Shown here: positions 8,543 through 17,899 of the stretch, piece by piece
How the letters are laid out: every line of letters starts with the position of its first letter
How positions within the stretch are numbered: the first letter of the stretch is position 1
Assembly (NCBI RefSeq): GCF_029906345.1
Contig: NZ_JARYGY010000011.1
Coordinates: 46,465-110,464, forward strand
Reading direction: 5' to 3'
Length of the DNA stretch: 64,000 nt
Origin: Aquimarina mycalae
GTDB taxonomy: Bacteria; Bacteroidota; Bacteroidia; Flavobacteriales; Flavobacteriaceae
Translations under genes and position numbers: made by a program
Notes under the pieces: model-generated
What the model was told of the DNA's origin: nothing
The model's input: the letters and a program-made list of their open reading frames with translations, nothing else
The model's database searches: none

Positions 8543-9147
8543 AACAAGTCAGATTTTATGGTGAAAAGGGTAGAGATATCATCAGTTTTAGGGTCATTGT
8601 TCCAAGTGTTAATCCCTAATTGTTTAGCAGCATTTGTGTTTACTGCTGTGTCATCAATAAAAAGGGTTTCCGATGGATTTATTTTATGATTGTCTAAAAC
8701 AAATTGAAAAATATCAATATTAGGTTTTCGTAAGTTGATTTCATGTGATAAATAAAAGGCATCAAAACAAGATTTAAAAATAGTATAGAATGAAATATTT
8801 TCCTTGATCCAATTGATGTGTAACTCGTTTGTGTTGCTCAATAAAATGAGCTGATATTTTTTTTCGTTTGCTAATTTTAGGAGAAACTCAAGACGATGCT
8901 CTGGGAAATCTTTTAAAATTGCATTCCATATGTTGGTTATCTGTTTTTTTGAAATGTTAGGTAATAATCTTTGATAATAACTGATAAATTCATTAGTCGT
9001 GATTTTACCTGTTTCATAAGATTCGTTTATCGACTCTGTTTCTTTACTGATAATTCTAAGACCTAACTTAGAAAGTTCTTTTTGTGTAGCAGTCTTGTCG
9101 AGATTAATAAAAACATCTCCAAAATCAAAAATAATAGTTTTAATCAT
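8539..9147 (-). CDS. HAD-superfamily hydrolase (subfamily IA)
   Basis: The 202-residue protein starts with the HAD motif I strand IIFDFGDVF, with Asp8 as the probable nucleophile. It has a cap domain of helices, motif II LLSNTNELH (Ser/Thr), Lys140 within LRKPN, and motif IV TLFIDDTAVN with paired aspartates. It resembles YihX-type sugar phosphatases. Its position directly after ribD, with an 8-bp overlap, makes a role in dephosphorylating the riboflavin-pathway intermediate conceivable, since that phosphatase is often an unassigned HAD protein; this is only inference. Confidence 0.85.
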   Translation of the reverse strand: MIKTIIFDFGDVFINLDKTATQKELSKLGLRIISKETESINESYETGKITTNEFISYYQRLLPNISKKQITNIWNAILKDFPEHRLEFLLKLANEKKYQLILLSNTNELHINWIKENISFYTIFKSCFDAFYLSHEINLRKPNIDIFQFVLDNHKINPSETLFIDDTAVNTNAAKQLGINTWNNDPKTDDISTLFTIKSDLF

Positions 9148-10183
9148 TTCGATATATAATTAAAGTGTCTTCCATAATTTTTTCCTCAGAAATTGGTTGA
9201 GCTTTAAGTATCGGAGCACAAATTCCTTTTTTAAAAGTATTTAAACCTGTAAAAACTCTTGCCTCATCCCAAAGGTTTTTGTCTATAAAAGATTGAATAG
9301 TATAACTTCCTCCTTCTATAATAACCGATTGGATATCGTGCTTATGTAAAATATTACAGATCTCCTCAGTAACATTTTCTCTAGAAGTGATACCTTCATA
9401 TATAATGTTGTTACTGCTCTTTCTGGTATCACGTGCTAATGTGATTATAATCGTTTTTGTAGTTTGATCTAAAACAGCTGAGTCATTAGGAATATTATTC
9501 GATACATCAATTACTATTCTTACTGGATTTGCTCCAGACCAATCTCTGGTAGTAAGCTTTGGGTTATCTTTGATCACAGTTTTGTTGCCAATTAAAATAG
9601 CTTGTTCTTCTGCGCGCCATTTATGCACTAACTGTCTGGAATATGTGTTAGTGATCCAAACAGGTTCTCTTTTGTTCGTGTTTTCTGGTGCAATAAAACC
9701 ATCTGATGTTTGTGCCCATTTCAGAATAATATAAGGACGTTTTTTATTATGAAAAGTAAAAAAGCGTTTATGATGTTCTTGGCATTCATTTTCTAGAACA
9801 CCAAGAATTACATTACATCCTGCATTTTGTAGTTTTTCGATTCCTTTTCCTGCAACCTTACTATGAGTATCGATTGTTCCTACTACAATAGTTGGAATAT
9901 TATGTTTAATGATCAGATCACTACAAGGAGGTGTTTTTCCATAATGTGAACAGGGTTCTAAAGTGACATAAATAGTGGCTTCTTTTAAAAGAGCTTTATC
10001 CTTTACAGAGTTTATGGCGTTTACTTCTGCATGATTTCCACCATATCCACTAGTATATCCTTCTCCAATAATAATATCATTATGTGTAATGACACTACCA
10101 ACCATAGGATTTGGTCTTGCACTACCCAAAGCATTTTTTGCGATTTGAATACAGCGCCTTATATGTTTTTCATGTATGCTCAC
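9140..10183 (-). CDS. ribD: bifunctional riboflavin biosynthesis deaminase/reductase RibD
   Basis: RibD carries out two steps of riboflavin synthesis: deamination of the pyrimidine ring and NADPH-dependent reduction of the ribosyl side chain. The N-terminal deaminase has the zinc-site motifs HAE (51-53) and PCSHYGKTPPC (77-87). The C-terminal reductase (about 150-347) includes ILKWAQTSDGFIA and IEGGSYTIQSFI. Length (347) is normal. It lies 6 bp after the LEA14-like lipoprotein gene and overlaps the HAD gene that follows. Confidence 0.96.
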   Translation of the reverse strand: MSIHEKHIRRCIQIAKNALGSARPNPMVGSVITHNDIIIGEGYTSGYGGNHAEVNAINSVKDKALLKEATIYVTLEPCSHYGKTPPCSDLIIKHNIPTIVVGTIDTHSKVAGKGIEKLQNAGCNVILGVLENECQEHHKRFFTFHNKKRPYIILKWAQTSDGFIAPENTNKREPVWITNTYSRQLVHKWRAEEQAILIGNKTVIKDNPKLTTRDWSGANPVRIVIDVSNNIPNDSAVLDQTTKTIIITLARDTRKSSNNIIYEGITSRENVTEEICNILHKHDIQSVIIEGGSYTIQSFIDKNLWDEARVFTGLNTFKKGICAPILKAQPISEEKIMEDTLIIYRND

Positions 10184-10189
10184 TATATG

Positions 10190-10651
10190 CTATTTCAGAC
10201 TTACTTTTTGCTCTTTGTCTATTTTATACGGGTAAGAAAAACTTCCTAAATGATATCTGATATTGCCTTTGTATTGGATAAGTAAAGAATCCGTTTGGAC
10301 CATCTTTAATACACTGCCTAGAAGATTGTTTTTATTCTCTTTGTATATCTTAGAAAGAGAAAAGGTTCCTTCTAATGGAATTGTAAATGTTCCTTGTGCA
10401 GGAACATCAAATTCTTGAGAAGAAATCATACCTACATCAATGTTATCAACAAAAACATGTATATCATCTACAGATAGAGTTCCTTTTAAGCTGTTGGGAT
10501 TGTTAAAGACTGCGTCTGCGATTAGAGTTACATTACGCATACTGACATTTTTAACCTCGATATTGGCAATATGTTTAAACTCTGGTTTTTTGGATACAGA
10601 ACAACTTACTATAAAGACTAAGATTGTTGATAATAATAAAAGCTTCTTCAT
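10190..10651 (-). CDS. LEA14-like lipoprotein (WHy-type domain)
   Basis: The 153-residue protein starts with a lipoprotein signal (ILVFIVSC, lipidated Cys17). The rest (about 25-150) resembles a single LEA14/WHy beta-sandwich, with the typical FNNPNSLKGTLSVDDIHVFVDN block. Such proteins are common in Bacteroidetes next to ribD or related genes; no biochemical role is known. It heads the minus-strand run LEA14-ribD-HAD-EamA-YigZ. Confidence 0.8.
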   Translation of the reverse strand: MKKLLLLSTILVFIVSCSVSKKPEFKHIANIEVKNVSMRNVTLIADAVFNNPNSLKGTLSVDDIHVFVDNIDVGMISSQEFDVPAQGTFTIPLEGTFSLSKIYKENKNNLLGSVLKMVQTDSLLIQYKGNIRYHLGSFSYPYKIDKEQKVSLK

Positions 10652-10758
10652 TGATTACTGTATAGATTTAATGTATATTTCATCTGGTTAAAAATATTAG
10701 ACATAGTGATATTATATGTCGTTTTTGAGAGTAACAAAAGTAGTATTTATAAATCATA

Positions 10759-11244
10759 ATGAGTACAATAAAAATCAGATCAGTTTCTTCTAAGGATAAT
10801 AAGGCTTTAGCTCAAGTAATAAGGGATGTTTTAATCGAGATGGGAGTGCCTAAAGTAGGTACTGCCTATGAAGATGAAGCTTTGGACATGATGTATGAAA
10901 CCTATGATGCACCTAGGAAGATGTATTATGTGGTTGAAGAAGACGGTAAAATCATTGGAGGTGCAGGGATTGCGCAATTAGAGAAAGAAGCATCAGAAAT
11001 ATGTGAACTTCAAAAAATGTATTTCCTTCCTGAGGCGAGAGGAAGAGGACTAGGATCTAAAATGATGAACACCTGTCTGGATTTTGCAAGAGAGCAAGGG
11101 TTTACTAAATGTTATCTGGAAACAATGCCTTATATGAAAGATGCCAGGAAATTATATGGTAAAGTAGGATTTAAGTCGCTCGACAAACCAATGGGAGATA
11201 CAGGGCATTATAGTTGTCAGGCATGGATGATAAAAGAATTATAA
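10759..11244 (+). CDS. GNAT-family N-acetyltransferase
   Basis: The 161-residue protein is a full GNAT domain: the N-terminal strand-helix, the central GGAGIAQLE strand, the acetyl-CoA loop LPEARGRGLGSKMM (about 94-107), and the C-terminal CYLETMPYMKDARKLYGKVGF. This arrangement resembles small-molecule acetyltransferases of the MarR-associated or PhnO-like type; the substrate is unknown. Three bases separate it from prmC, so the two are probably co-transcribed. Confidence 0.87.
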   Translation: MSTIKIRSVSSKDNKALAQVIRDVLIEMGVPKVGTAYEDEALDMMYETYDAPRKMYYVVEEDGKIIGGAGIAQLEKEASEICELQKMYFLPEARGRGLGSKMMNTCLDFAREQGFTKCYLETMPYMKDARKLYGKVGFKSLDKPMGDTGHYSCQAWMIKEL

Positions 11245-11247
11245 GTT

Positions 11248-12105
11248 TTGAAAATAAAAGAACTTAGAAAAGATTTTATAGATTCATTATCAGGATGGTA
11301 TGAGCCAGAAGAAGTGTTGTCGTTTTTTTACATCCTTTCTGAAAAGTTTTTGGGGTTAAGGCGTGTAGATATTGCACTAGCATTAAACAAAATTGTTACG
11401 GATGCTGAACTGTCTAATTTTGCTAATGCAAAAAAGAGATTAGAGCTTCAGGATCCTATTCAATATATTACTGGTGATACAGAATTCTATGGACTATCCT
11501 TTACGGTAAATCAAAATGTATTAATTCCAAGACCAGAAACTGAGGAGCTAGTCGATTGGATTGTAAAAGATTGCCAAGCCAATGAGAAATGTGACCAGTT
11601 AAGGATTTTAGATATAGGAACAGGTAGTGGTTGTATTGCCGTGGCATTGGCTAAGAATTTACCTAATGCTATAGTGTATGCGTTAGATGTTTCTGAAGAA
11701 GCTCTTAATGTTGCAAAAGCAAATGCAAAATATAATTTGGTCGATATAAAGTTTATGATATCAGATATACTTTCGTTGAATGCTTTAAACGAAAAATTTG
11801 ATATCATAGTTTCTAACCCACCATATGTTCGAGAACTCGAAAAAAAAGAAATAAAACCGAATGTTTTAGAAAATGAACCTCATTTAGCACTTTTTGTTTC
11901 GGATCAGGACCCTTTAATTTTTTATAGAAAGATTACTAATTTGGCTAATGTCTCGTTACATGCAAAGGGTCGGTTGTATTTTGAGATTAATCAATACTTA
12001 GGGGCAGAAACAAAAGAAATGATCAGAGAACATGGGTTTAAGTCTATAGATTTAAGAAAAGATTTGTATAATAACGATCGAATGATTCGAGCTTGTTTAA
12101 TTTAA
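11248..12105 (+). CDS. prmC: release factor glutamine methyltransferase PrmC
   Basis: PrmC N5-methylates the GGQ glutamine of peptide chain release factors. The 285-residue protein has the helical N-terminal domain, the SAM-binding motif LDIGTGSGCI (121-130) and the catalytic NPPY motif (190-193). IPRPETEELVDW ahead of the SAM site is typical. The start is a TTG at 11248, just 3 bp after the GNAT stop; no ATG fits. Confidence 0.95.
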   Translation: MKIKELRKDFIDSLSGWYEPEEVLSFFYILSEKFLGLRRVDIALALNKIVTDAELSNFANAKKRLELQDPIQYITGDTEFYGLSFTVNQNVLIPRPETEELVDWIVKDCQANEKCDQLRILDIGTGSGCIAVALAKNLPNAIVYALDVSEEALNVAKANAKYNLVDIKFMISDILSLNALNEKFDIIVSNPPYVRELEKKEIKPNVLENEPHLALFVSDQDPLIFYRKITNLANVSLHAKGRLYFEINQYLGAETKEMIREHGFKSIDLRKDLYNNDRMIRACLI

Positions 12106-12117
12106 AATACGTAGTGC

Positions 12118-12708
12118 ATGAATAATTTAACTTCTATTTGCGTTTTTTGTGGAAGTAGTGAAGGGAATGATGTTAAGGTAATCGAGGAAGCTGTGACTCT
12201 TGGGAAAAAATTAGCAGAACAGGATATTACTTTGGTGTATGGAGCTGCTAAAATTGGAGTAATGGGTACAATAGCAAAAGCAACACTAGATCACAAAGGA
12301 AAAGTAATAGGAGTGATTCCAGATTTCTTAAAACTAAAAGAGGTAGTATACTTAGGATTAACAGAGTTGATTACTACAGATAATATGCATCAACGTAAAA
12401 TGAAAATGCACGAACTTAGTGATGGTTTTATTACTTTACCAGGAGGTTTTGGAACATTAGAAGAATTATTTGAAATCATTACTTGGTCACAATTAGGTTT
12501 GCATCAAAAACCTATTGGCTTATTGAATATTAATGGATTTTACGATCATCTGCTGCAAATGTTAGAAACCATGGTAAGAAATGGTTTTCTGAAGATGGAT
12601 AACTATGAGTTATTACTTGTAGACGATGATATTGATCGCTTGTTAAAAAAAATGAGAACGTTTAAACCAGCTCAAGTACCAAAATGGCTTAAGTCTGATA
12701 GAACATAA
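12118..12708 (+). CDS. LOG family protein (nucleoside 5'-monophosphate phosphoribohydrolase type)
   Basis: The 196-residue protein has the TIGR00730 Rossmann-like fold: ICVFCGSSEGND at the N-terminus, YGAAKIGVMG (41-50), and the signature PGGFGTLEE (108-116), whose GGxGTxxE residues form the active site. Family members release the free base from nucleoside monophosphates, for example cytokinin activation in plants and AMP/IMP turnover in bacteria; the bacterial role is often unclear. The gene is 12 bp from prmC in the same direction. Confidence 0.9.
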   Translation: MNNLTSICVFCGSSEGNDVKVIEEAVTLGKKLAEQDITLVYGAAKIGVMGTIAKATLDHKGKVIGVIPDFLKLKEVVYLGLTELITTDNMHQRKMKMHELSDGFITLPGGFGTLEELFEIITWSQLGLHQKPIGLLNINGFYDHLLQMLETMVRNGFLKMDNYELLLVDDDIDRLLKKMRTFKPAQVPKWLKSDRT

Positions 12709-12721
12709 TTAAAATAAAACT

Positions 12722-12749
12722 AACCTGATACCAGAAACCTGATACCAGA
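12722..12749 (+). repeat. perfect 14-bp tandem duplication upstream of ligA
   Basis: AACCTGATACCAGA occurs twice head to tail (12722-12735 and 12736-12749) and ends three bases before the ligA ATG. It fills most of the LOG-ligA intergenic space, where it would form part of the translation-initiation region of ligA. Confidence 0.9.
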
Positions 12750-12752
12750 GCA

Positions 12753-14747
12753 ATGAATATAGAACAGCAAATCAACGAATTAAGAGAAGAATTAAGACAG
12801 CATAACTATAATTATTATGTATTAGACGCCGCTACTATAAGTGATTACGAATTTGATATGAAACTCAAAGACCTTCAGTCACTTGAGGAAAAACATCCAG
12901 AATTTCATGACCCTAATTCACCTACGTTAAGAGTAGGAGGTCAGGTTACTAAGAATTTCAATACTGTGGTTCATGAGCAACGTATGTACTCCTTAGATAA
13001 TTCATATTCTAAAGAAGACTTGTTAGATTGGGAAACTAGGATTAAAAAACTTGTTGATGGTGATGTGAGTTATACCTGTGAACTTAAATATGATGGAGCT
13101 TCTATAAGCCTTACGTATGAACATGGAGAATTAATTCGAGCAGTAACCAGAGGAGATGGAATTCAGGGAGATGATGTGACTACCAATGTGAAGACGATTA
13201 AATCGGTTCCTTTAAAGCTAAAAGGAGATTATCCTTCTAAATTTGATATTCGTGGTGAAATTGTACTGCCGTATGAAGGTTTTGAAAAAATGAATAAAGA
13301 ACGAATTGCAGCAGGAGAAGAGCCTTATGCAAATCCAAGAAATACGGCTTCAGGAAGTTTAAAACTTCAAGATAGTAGTGAGACTGCAAAACGCCCATTA
13401 GATTGCTTGCTGTATAATTTAGCTGGAGATCGATTGGGGATATCCTCACAGTATGAAAGCTTAGAAAAAGCAAGAGCTTGGGGGTTTAAAGTTCCGCAAG
13501 AATCACGGTTAGCATCTTCTGTAGATGAAGTGTTGGAATTTGTTAATCTTTGGGATGAAAAAAGAAGGGAGCTGCCATACGAAACAGATGGTGTTGTTAT
13601 CAAAGTGAATAATTTGCAACAACAAGAAGAACTAGGCTTTACAGCTAAAGCCCCAAGATGGGCTATGGCTTATAAATTTAAAGCAGAACAAGCCGTTACG
13701 ACTTTAAATGAAATTACATATCAGGTTGGTCGAACTGGAGCTATTACACCAGTTGCTAATCTCGAACCTGTACAATTAGCTGGAACTACAGTGAAAAGAG
13801 CTTCGTTACATAATGCTGACCAGATTGAAAAATTAGATATTCGAGTAGATGACACAGTTTTTGTAGAAAAAGGAGGAGAGATTATTCCAAAAATTGTAGG
13901 AGTAGATTTTCAGAAAAGAACCAATGACTCTATATCTACTCAATACATAACTTCCTGTCCAGAATGTAATACAGCATTAATTCGTAAGGAAGGCGAAGCA
14001 CAGCATTATTGTCCTAATGATCAAGGTTGCCCTCCGCAAATTATAGGTAGAATACAACATTATATTTCGCGTAAAGCACTAGATATTGATGGTTTAGGAG
14101 GAGAGACCGTTGCACTTTTGGTAAAAGAAGGTTTGATTACTAATTATGCGGATTTGTATAATTTAAAAAAAGAACAGATTATCCCGCTTGAACGAATGGC
14201 TGAAAAAAGTGCTGATAATTTGATAGAAGGAATAGTAAAATCCAAAGAAATCCCTTTTGAAAGAGTGTTGTTTGGTTTAGGAATTAGATATGTTGGGGAA
14301 ACGGTAGCAAAGAAATTGGCAAAACATTATAAGTCAATTGATAACATCATGATTGCTACTGAAGAAGAACTAGTAAATGTTGATGAGATTGGAATTAAGA
14401 TCGCTCAAAGTGTTAGAGAATTTTTTGATGCAGAAGAAAATAGAGTATTAGTAAATAATCTTGCACAACATGGGGTTCAATTGCAAATTTCAGCAGAAAA
14501 ACTAGCTAATCAGACTGATAAGTTACAAGGTCAAATTTTTGTAGTTTCAGGTGTTTTTGAAAAAGTATCTCGTAATGAACTCAAAAAGTTGATAGAAGAT
14601 AATGGCGCGAAAGTGTCAAGTTCTATTTCATCAAAAACAACATATGTAGTTGCTGGAGCTAATATGGGACCAAGTAAATTAGAGAAAGCAAATAAATTAG
14701 GAGTTTCTATCATAAACGAAGATGATTTTCTTAACTTAATTGCATAA
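12753..14747 (+). CDS. ligA: NAD-dependent DNA ligase LigA
   Basis: LigA seals DNA nicks in replication and repair using NAD. The 664-residue protein has domain Ia, the adenylation motif KYDGAS with the nucleophilic Lys112, the OB fold, a four-cysteine zinc finger (CPECNTA...YCPNDQGC, about 404-428), helix-hairpin-helix repeats and a C-terminal BRCT domain (about 590-664). Length is standard. The final bases overlap the start of the next gene by one base (TAATGA-type junction), so the first YhhN-like gene is probably expressed with it. Confidence 0.98.
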   Translation: MNIEQQINELREELRQHNYNYYVLDAATISDYEFDMKLKDLQSLEEKHPEFHDPNSPTLRVGGQVTKNFNTVVHEQRMYSLDNSYSKEDLLDWETRIKKLVDGDVSYTCELKYDGASISLTYEHGELIRAVTRGDGIQGDDVTTNVKTIKSVPLKLKGDYPSKFDIRGEIVLPYEGFEKMNKERIAAGEEPYANPRNTASGSLKLQDSSETAKRPLDCLLYNLAGDRLGISSQYESLEKARAWGFKVPQESRLASSVDEVLEFVNLWDEKRRELPYETDGVVIKVNNLQQQEELGFTAKAPRWAMAYKFKAEQAVTTLNEITYQVGRTGAITPVANLEPVQLAGTTVKRASLHNADQIEKLDIRVDDTVFVEKGGEIIPKIVGVDFQKRTNDSISTQYITSCPECNTALIRKEGEAQHYCPNDQGCPPQIIGRIQHYISRKALDIDGLGGETVALLVKEGLITNYADLYNLKKEQIIPLERMAEKSADNLIEGIVKSKEIPFERVLFGLGIRYVGETVAKKLAKHYKSIDNIMIATEEELVNVDEIGIKIAQSVREFFDAEENRVLVNNLAQHGVQLQISAEKLANQTDKLQGQIFVVSGVFEKVSRNELKKLIEDNGAKVSSSISSKTTYVVAGANMGPSKLEKANKLGVSIINEDDFLNLIA

Positions 14748-15439
14748 TGAAGGTAAGAACGCTCATAAAAATATTATTGCTAATCGCAGGAAGTCTGTGT
14801 GTTCTTAGTACAATAGTGCAAAACCCTACAATCGAATTGTATGCTAAACCAATGACCGTTCCTTTGTTTTTTATGCTATATTGGTTTAATGTAGAAAAAG
14901 TTGATGTACTATTCATTGTGGTTTTATCACTTTGCTTTCTTGGTGATATATTTCTTTTAACAGGTATAGAGAATGGTTTTAGGTATGTGTTACTGAGTTA
15001 TACACTGTGTTATTTTATTTTATTTTATTTCCTGTATAAAAATCATAAACCTATAGATTATAATACAACGGATATAATCTATATATCTATCTTCTTTGTG
15101 GTTTGGACTATTATCGCGTATGTAATATACTTGGTAACAAATGAAAACATGGGAGATATAAGACCTTTTGGAATCGTTTATATAATTATTCTTTACGCTT
15201 TATTGATAGGAGCTGTTTTTCAATATATAAATATACGATCTCCTAAATCTCTTTGGTTTGTTATAGCTGTCCTTAACTTTGTAATTAGTGACTCGTGTTT
15301 TGCTTTAGATCGATTTTATGTTCCATCGCTAGAACTAAAAATCATAAATGCAATCTACCAGCTATTAGCAGTGTTTTTCTTGGTGAAGTTTAAAATTTCT
15401 AGCTCCGACCCTTTAAAAATCAAGAATATAGAATCTTAA
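14747..15439 (+). CDS. YhhN/TMEM86-like membrane protein (lysoplasmalogenase family), copy 1 of 4
   Basis: The 230-residue protein has about eight membrane helices. It keeps two acidic sites typical of YhhN: GD at 66-67 (CFLGDIFLL) and SD at 181-182 in LNFVISDSCFALDRF, corresponding to the family's conserved GxxxFxxSD region. Characterised relatives hydrolyse the vinyl-ether bond of lysoplasmalogens; activity here is inferred. It overlaps ligA by one base and begins an array of four related genes running to 17736. Confidence 0.8.
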   Translation: MKVRTLIKILLLIAGSLCVLSTIVQNPTIELYAKPMTVPLFFMLYWFNVEKVDVLFIVVLSLCFLGDIFLLTGIENGFRYVLLSYTLCYFILFYFLYKNHKPIDYNTTDIIYISIFFVVWTIIAYVIYLVTNENMGDIRPFGIVYIIILYALLIGAVFQYINIRSPKSLWFVIAVLNFVISDSCFALDRFYVPSLELKIINAIYQLLAVFFLVKFKISSSDPLKIKNIES

Positions 15440-15553
15440 TATATTTGGCATTTCTGTTTATTTCGTTGAAATTTAGTATATTAACAAAAGGAATAATTGT
15501 ATAATATAGTATATAAAGGGGAATTTTACGACTTTATACACGATCTAAATCAA

Positions 15554-16249
15554 ATGAATGGAGAGAAACTACTAAAATTTTTAATTTCTTTTTTAATTGT
15601 ATTGCAGGTATTGGGGTTTGTGTTTCAAATTCCTTTTTTAAAAACCTACAGTAATTCAATTTTACTTTTATCAATAATTATACAATATGTATGGTGCAGT
15701 AAACAGATCAAGGCAATACATATTGTTGTTGTTTTAGTATTTTTTGTACCAGAATTGATAAGCTGGCTTAATGATGAAATTGAGATTAAATACCAAATGA
15801 TGGTGCATATAATAGGTTATTTGTTACTATTTTATTTCTTGTATTATAATCATAAGTCTTTTGAATATAACCGTAGAGATGTTTTTACTTTATTGCTGGG
15901 GAGCTCGTTATATACAGTAATTTTTTTTATAACATATTCGGTCATTAAAGAACCGATGGGAGAGTATAGTCTTATAGGTTTTTTTTATTTGTTATTGCTT
16001 TACGTATTGTTAATTGTTGGAGCTATGCATTATATAAATATTAGATCTGAAAAATCATTATGGTTTTTTTTGGCAATGTTAAATTTTGCGTTTAGTGATT
16101 TTATATTGTTGATAGATGAATTTTATCTTCAATCTAATGAATTAAAAGTTATTAGATTGATTTGTGCTCCACTGGCTCTTGTTTTTTTAACCAATTATAT
16201 GATTACCAAAAATAAAAAGCTTAAGCAAGAAGAATTTGAAGGGTTTTAG
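15554..16249 (+). CDS. YhhN-like membrane protein, copy 2 of 4
   Basis: I chose the ATG at 15554 (231 residues), because it matches the N-terminal length of the neighbours; a TTG at 15497 would add 19 polar residues. It is clearly a duplicate of copy 1: both share FYFLYxNHK near residue 95-101, a SxKSLWF block and LNFxxSD near 176-182. The first acidic pair of copy 1 (GD, 66-67) is replaced by Pro-Glu here, while SD at 181-182 is retained. It has about eight membrane helices. A 114-bp gap separates it from copy 1. Confidence 0.75.
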   Translation: MNGEKLLKFLISFLIVLQVLGFVFQIPFLKTYSNSILLLSIIIQYVWCSKQIKAIHIVVVLVFFVPELISWLNDEIEIKYQMMVHIIGYLLLFYFLYYNHKSFEYNRRDVFTLLLGSSLYTVIFFITYSVIKEPMGEYSLIGFFYLLLLYVLLIVGAMHYINIRSEKSLWFFLAMLNFAFSDFILLIDEFYLQSNELKVIRLICAPLALVFLTNYMITKNKKLKQEEFEGF

Positions 16250-16269
16250 AAATATAAATCATAGGATCA

Positions 16270-16965
16270 TTGAATAAAAGTAAATTAGCATACCAGTTAC
16301 TATATGCTTCCAGTTTTATACTGTTATTGACTTCTATTTTTAAGTTAGATTGGCTGGTTTATTCTAAAATAATGGTAGTATGTTCGGTTTCCTTAATATA
16401 TATAATTGACGTCAAAAAAATAAATTATCTCGTGTTAGTTGCTATGCTATTGATTTTAATAGTAGAAATCTTATCTGTGATAGATTTTAAATTGCATTTT
16501 AGAATGATAAATATTCTAGCTTCTGTATACTATTGTCTAAATATGATTTTGTTATGGAAAAGCCTTCAGAAGATCCAAATCCAAGTTAAAAAGATTTTCA
16601 CAATCCAGTTACTGATAACAATGAGTTTGATCATATATGTGGTGTATTCGGTTCAGGATATGATTTCTTTAAATATCAATGAGGACGGACTGTATCTTAA
16701 TGTGTTTATTGTGTTATTTATATTATTTATTGGTATTTGCTATTATATATATCTCAATAGTAAAACAGTAGTGAGTTCATCTTTAATGATAGCTGCTTCT
16801 TGTTTTCTTATAGTTAATATTATGACTGTTCTGAATAAACTATATGTTTATCTAGATATTTTTGTTGTTATTTCTAATGTATTACAAGTGTTTGGACATT
16901 ATTTTTTAATCAAATTTTTTATAGAACAAAAGGATCTAAAACCTAATAATGTGGAGTTCTTTTAA
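16270..16965 (+). CDS. YhhN-like membrane protein, divergent copy 3 of 4
   Basis: The start is a TTG at 16270 (231 residues), 20 bp after copy 2; no ATG fits. The hydrophobic profile follows copies 1 and 2, but both acidic motifs are lost: the third-helix region reads LLILIVEILSVIDF and the late region AASCFLIVNIMTVLNKLY. If YhhN chemistry depends on those aspartates, this copy is probably not a lysoplasmalogenase. The C-terminus KFFIEQKDLKPNNVEFF resembles that of copy 4, so copies 3 and 4 are closest to each other. Confidence 0.7.
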   Translation: MNKSKLAYQLLYASSFILLLTSIFKLDWLVYSKIMVVCSVSLIYIIDVKKINYLVLVAMLLILIVEILSVIDFKLHFRMINILASVYYCLNMILLWKSLQKIQIQVKKIFTIQLLITMSLIIYVVYSVQDMISLNINEDGLYLNVFIVLFILFIGICYYIYLNSKTVVSSSLMIAASCFLIVNIMTVLNKLYVYLDIFVVISNVLQVFGHYFLIKFFIEQKDLKPNNVEFF

Positions 16966-17028
16966 TTAGTTGTTGATTTTTAATATCTTATGCTTGTATA
17001 AAAATTAAGAAATTATAGATAAGTAGTA

Positions 17029-17736
17029 TTGAAGAACATCAAAGGGACATACGTGTTATTTTATTTTTCTTCCCTGCTCGTTATTTTAGTTGCGATATTT
17101 TTGGATAAATCTTGCTTGCTATACGTAAAGCCACTAATTCCCATATCTCTAGGATTTATTGCCTTATTTTATGTAAAGAAATCATTAAAATTATATTTCA
17201 TTTTAGCGATGTTAACTATTATGATTAATGATACATTAATCTATCTTGATTTTGAAAAATATTTTACCCAAGTAGCGATAACAATTATCACTTTTTACGT
17301 TTTGTGTTTACTTCTCTTAAAAAAATATATAAACTGGAAAGATATTCAATTAAAGAAGTTGGTTTCATTTCCTATTGTAATCAGTGTAATCCTGATAGGA
17401 TATTTAACTTTCGAAATATCTAGTTTAGTGTTGCCTAATCTGCAAAATTATTTAATTTCTTTTTTTTTAATACTTATTGCACTTCTGTGGTTTGTAGGGA
17501 CTTGTTTTTTTATTTATATCAATGATAAATTTTATGGTAATTTTAGGTTGTTTATTACCGCAAGTTGCTGCCTTTTTGTTACTGCATTATTACTAATTAA
17601 TGATTTTTATTATTATAGCAGAGTGTTTACAGTACTTATCAATATAGCAGAAGCTATTGGGCTTTACTTTTTTACAAAGTTTTTCATTGAAGCCAAATAT
17701 ATTGAAGCAGAACCTGAAAAAGAGAATTATTTTTAG
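17029..17736 (+). CDS. YhhN-like membrane protein, divergent copy 4 of 4
   Basis: The start is a TTG at 17029 (235 residues), 63 bp after copy 3. About eight hydrophobic segments follow the same plan. The late segment SCCLFVTALLLINDFYYYSR keeps one Asp but not the SD pair, and the third helix has MINDTLIYLDF in place of GD. The tail KFFIEAKYIEAEPEKENYF parallels copy 3. Function is unknown; membership in the array is the main evidence for relationship. Confidence 0.7.
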   Translation: MKNIKGTYVLFYFSSLLVILVAIFLDKSCLLYVKPLIPISLGFIALFYVKKSLKLYFILAMLTIMINDTLIYLDFEKYFTQVAITIITFYVLCLLLLKKYINWKDIQLKKLVSFPIVISVILIGYLTFEISSLVLPNLQNYLISFFLILIALLWFVGTCFFIYINDKFYGNFRLFITASCCLFVTALLLINDFYYYSRVFTVLINIAEAIGLYFFTKFFIEAKYIEAEPEKENYF

Positions 17737-17871
17737 TTGATGTTTTATGAATTAATATTGGTATTAAACAGATAAGAGTAGTATTGTTATTTAAATAACT
17801 AAAATATATGGGCTTTCTTAATTTTCTGTTTTTCTTAAGTCGTACAGCCTGTTTTTGAAATGTAAAATAGC

Positions 17872-17879
17872 TACATTTG
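17872..17879 (+). promoter_or_regulatory. candidate -7 promoter element for the DUF6913 gene
   Basis: TACATTTG matches TAnnTTTG and lies 20 bp before the ATG at 17900. A TTTG at 17854-17857 is only 14 bp upstream, closer than the usual spacing, so the -33 element is uncertain. Confidence 0.5.
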
Positions 17880-17899
17880 TTTCTTAATCTTTTTTATAA

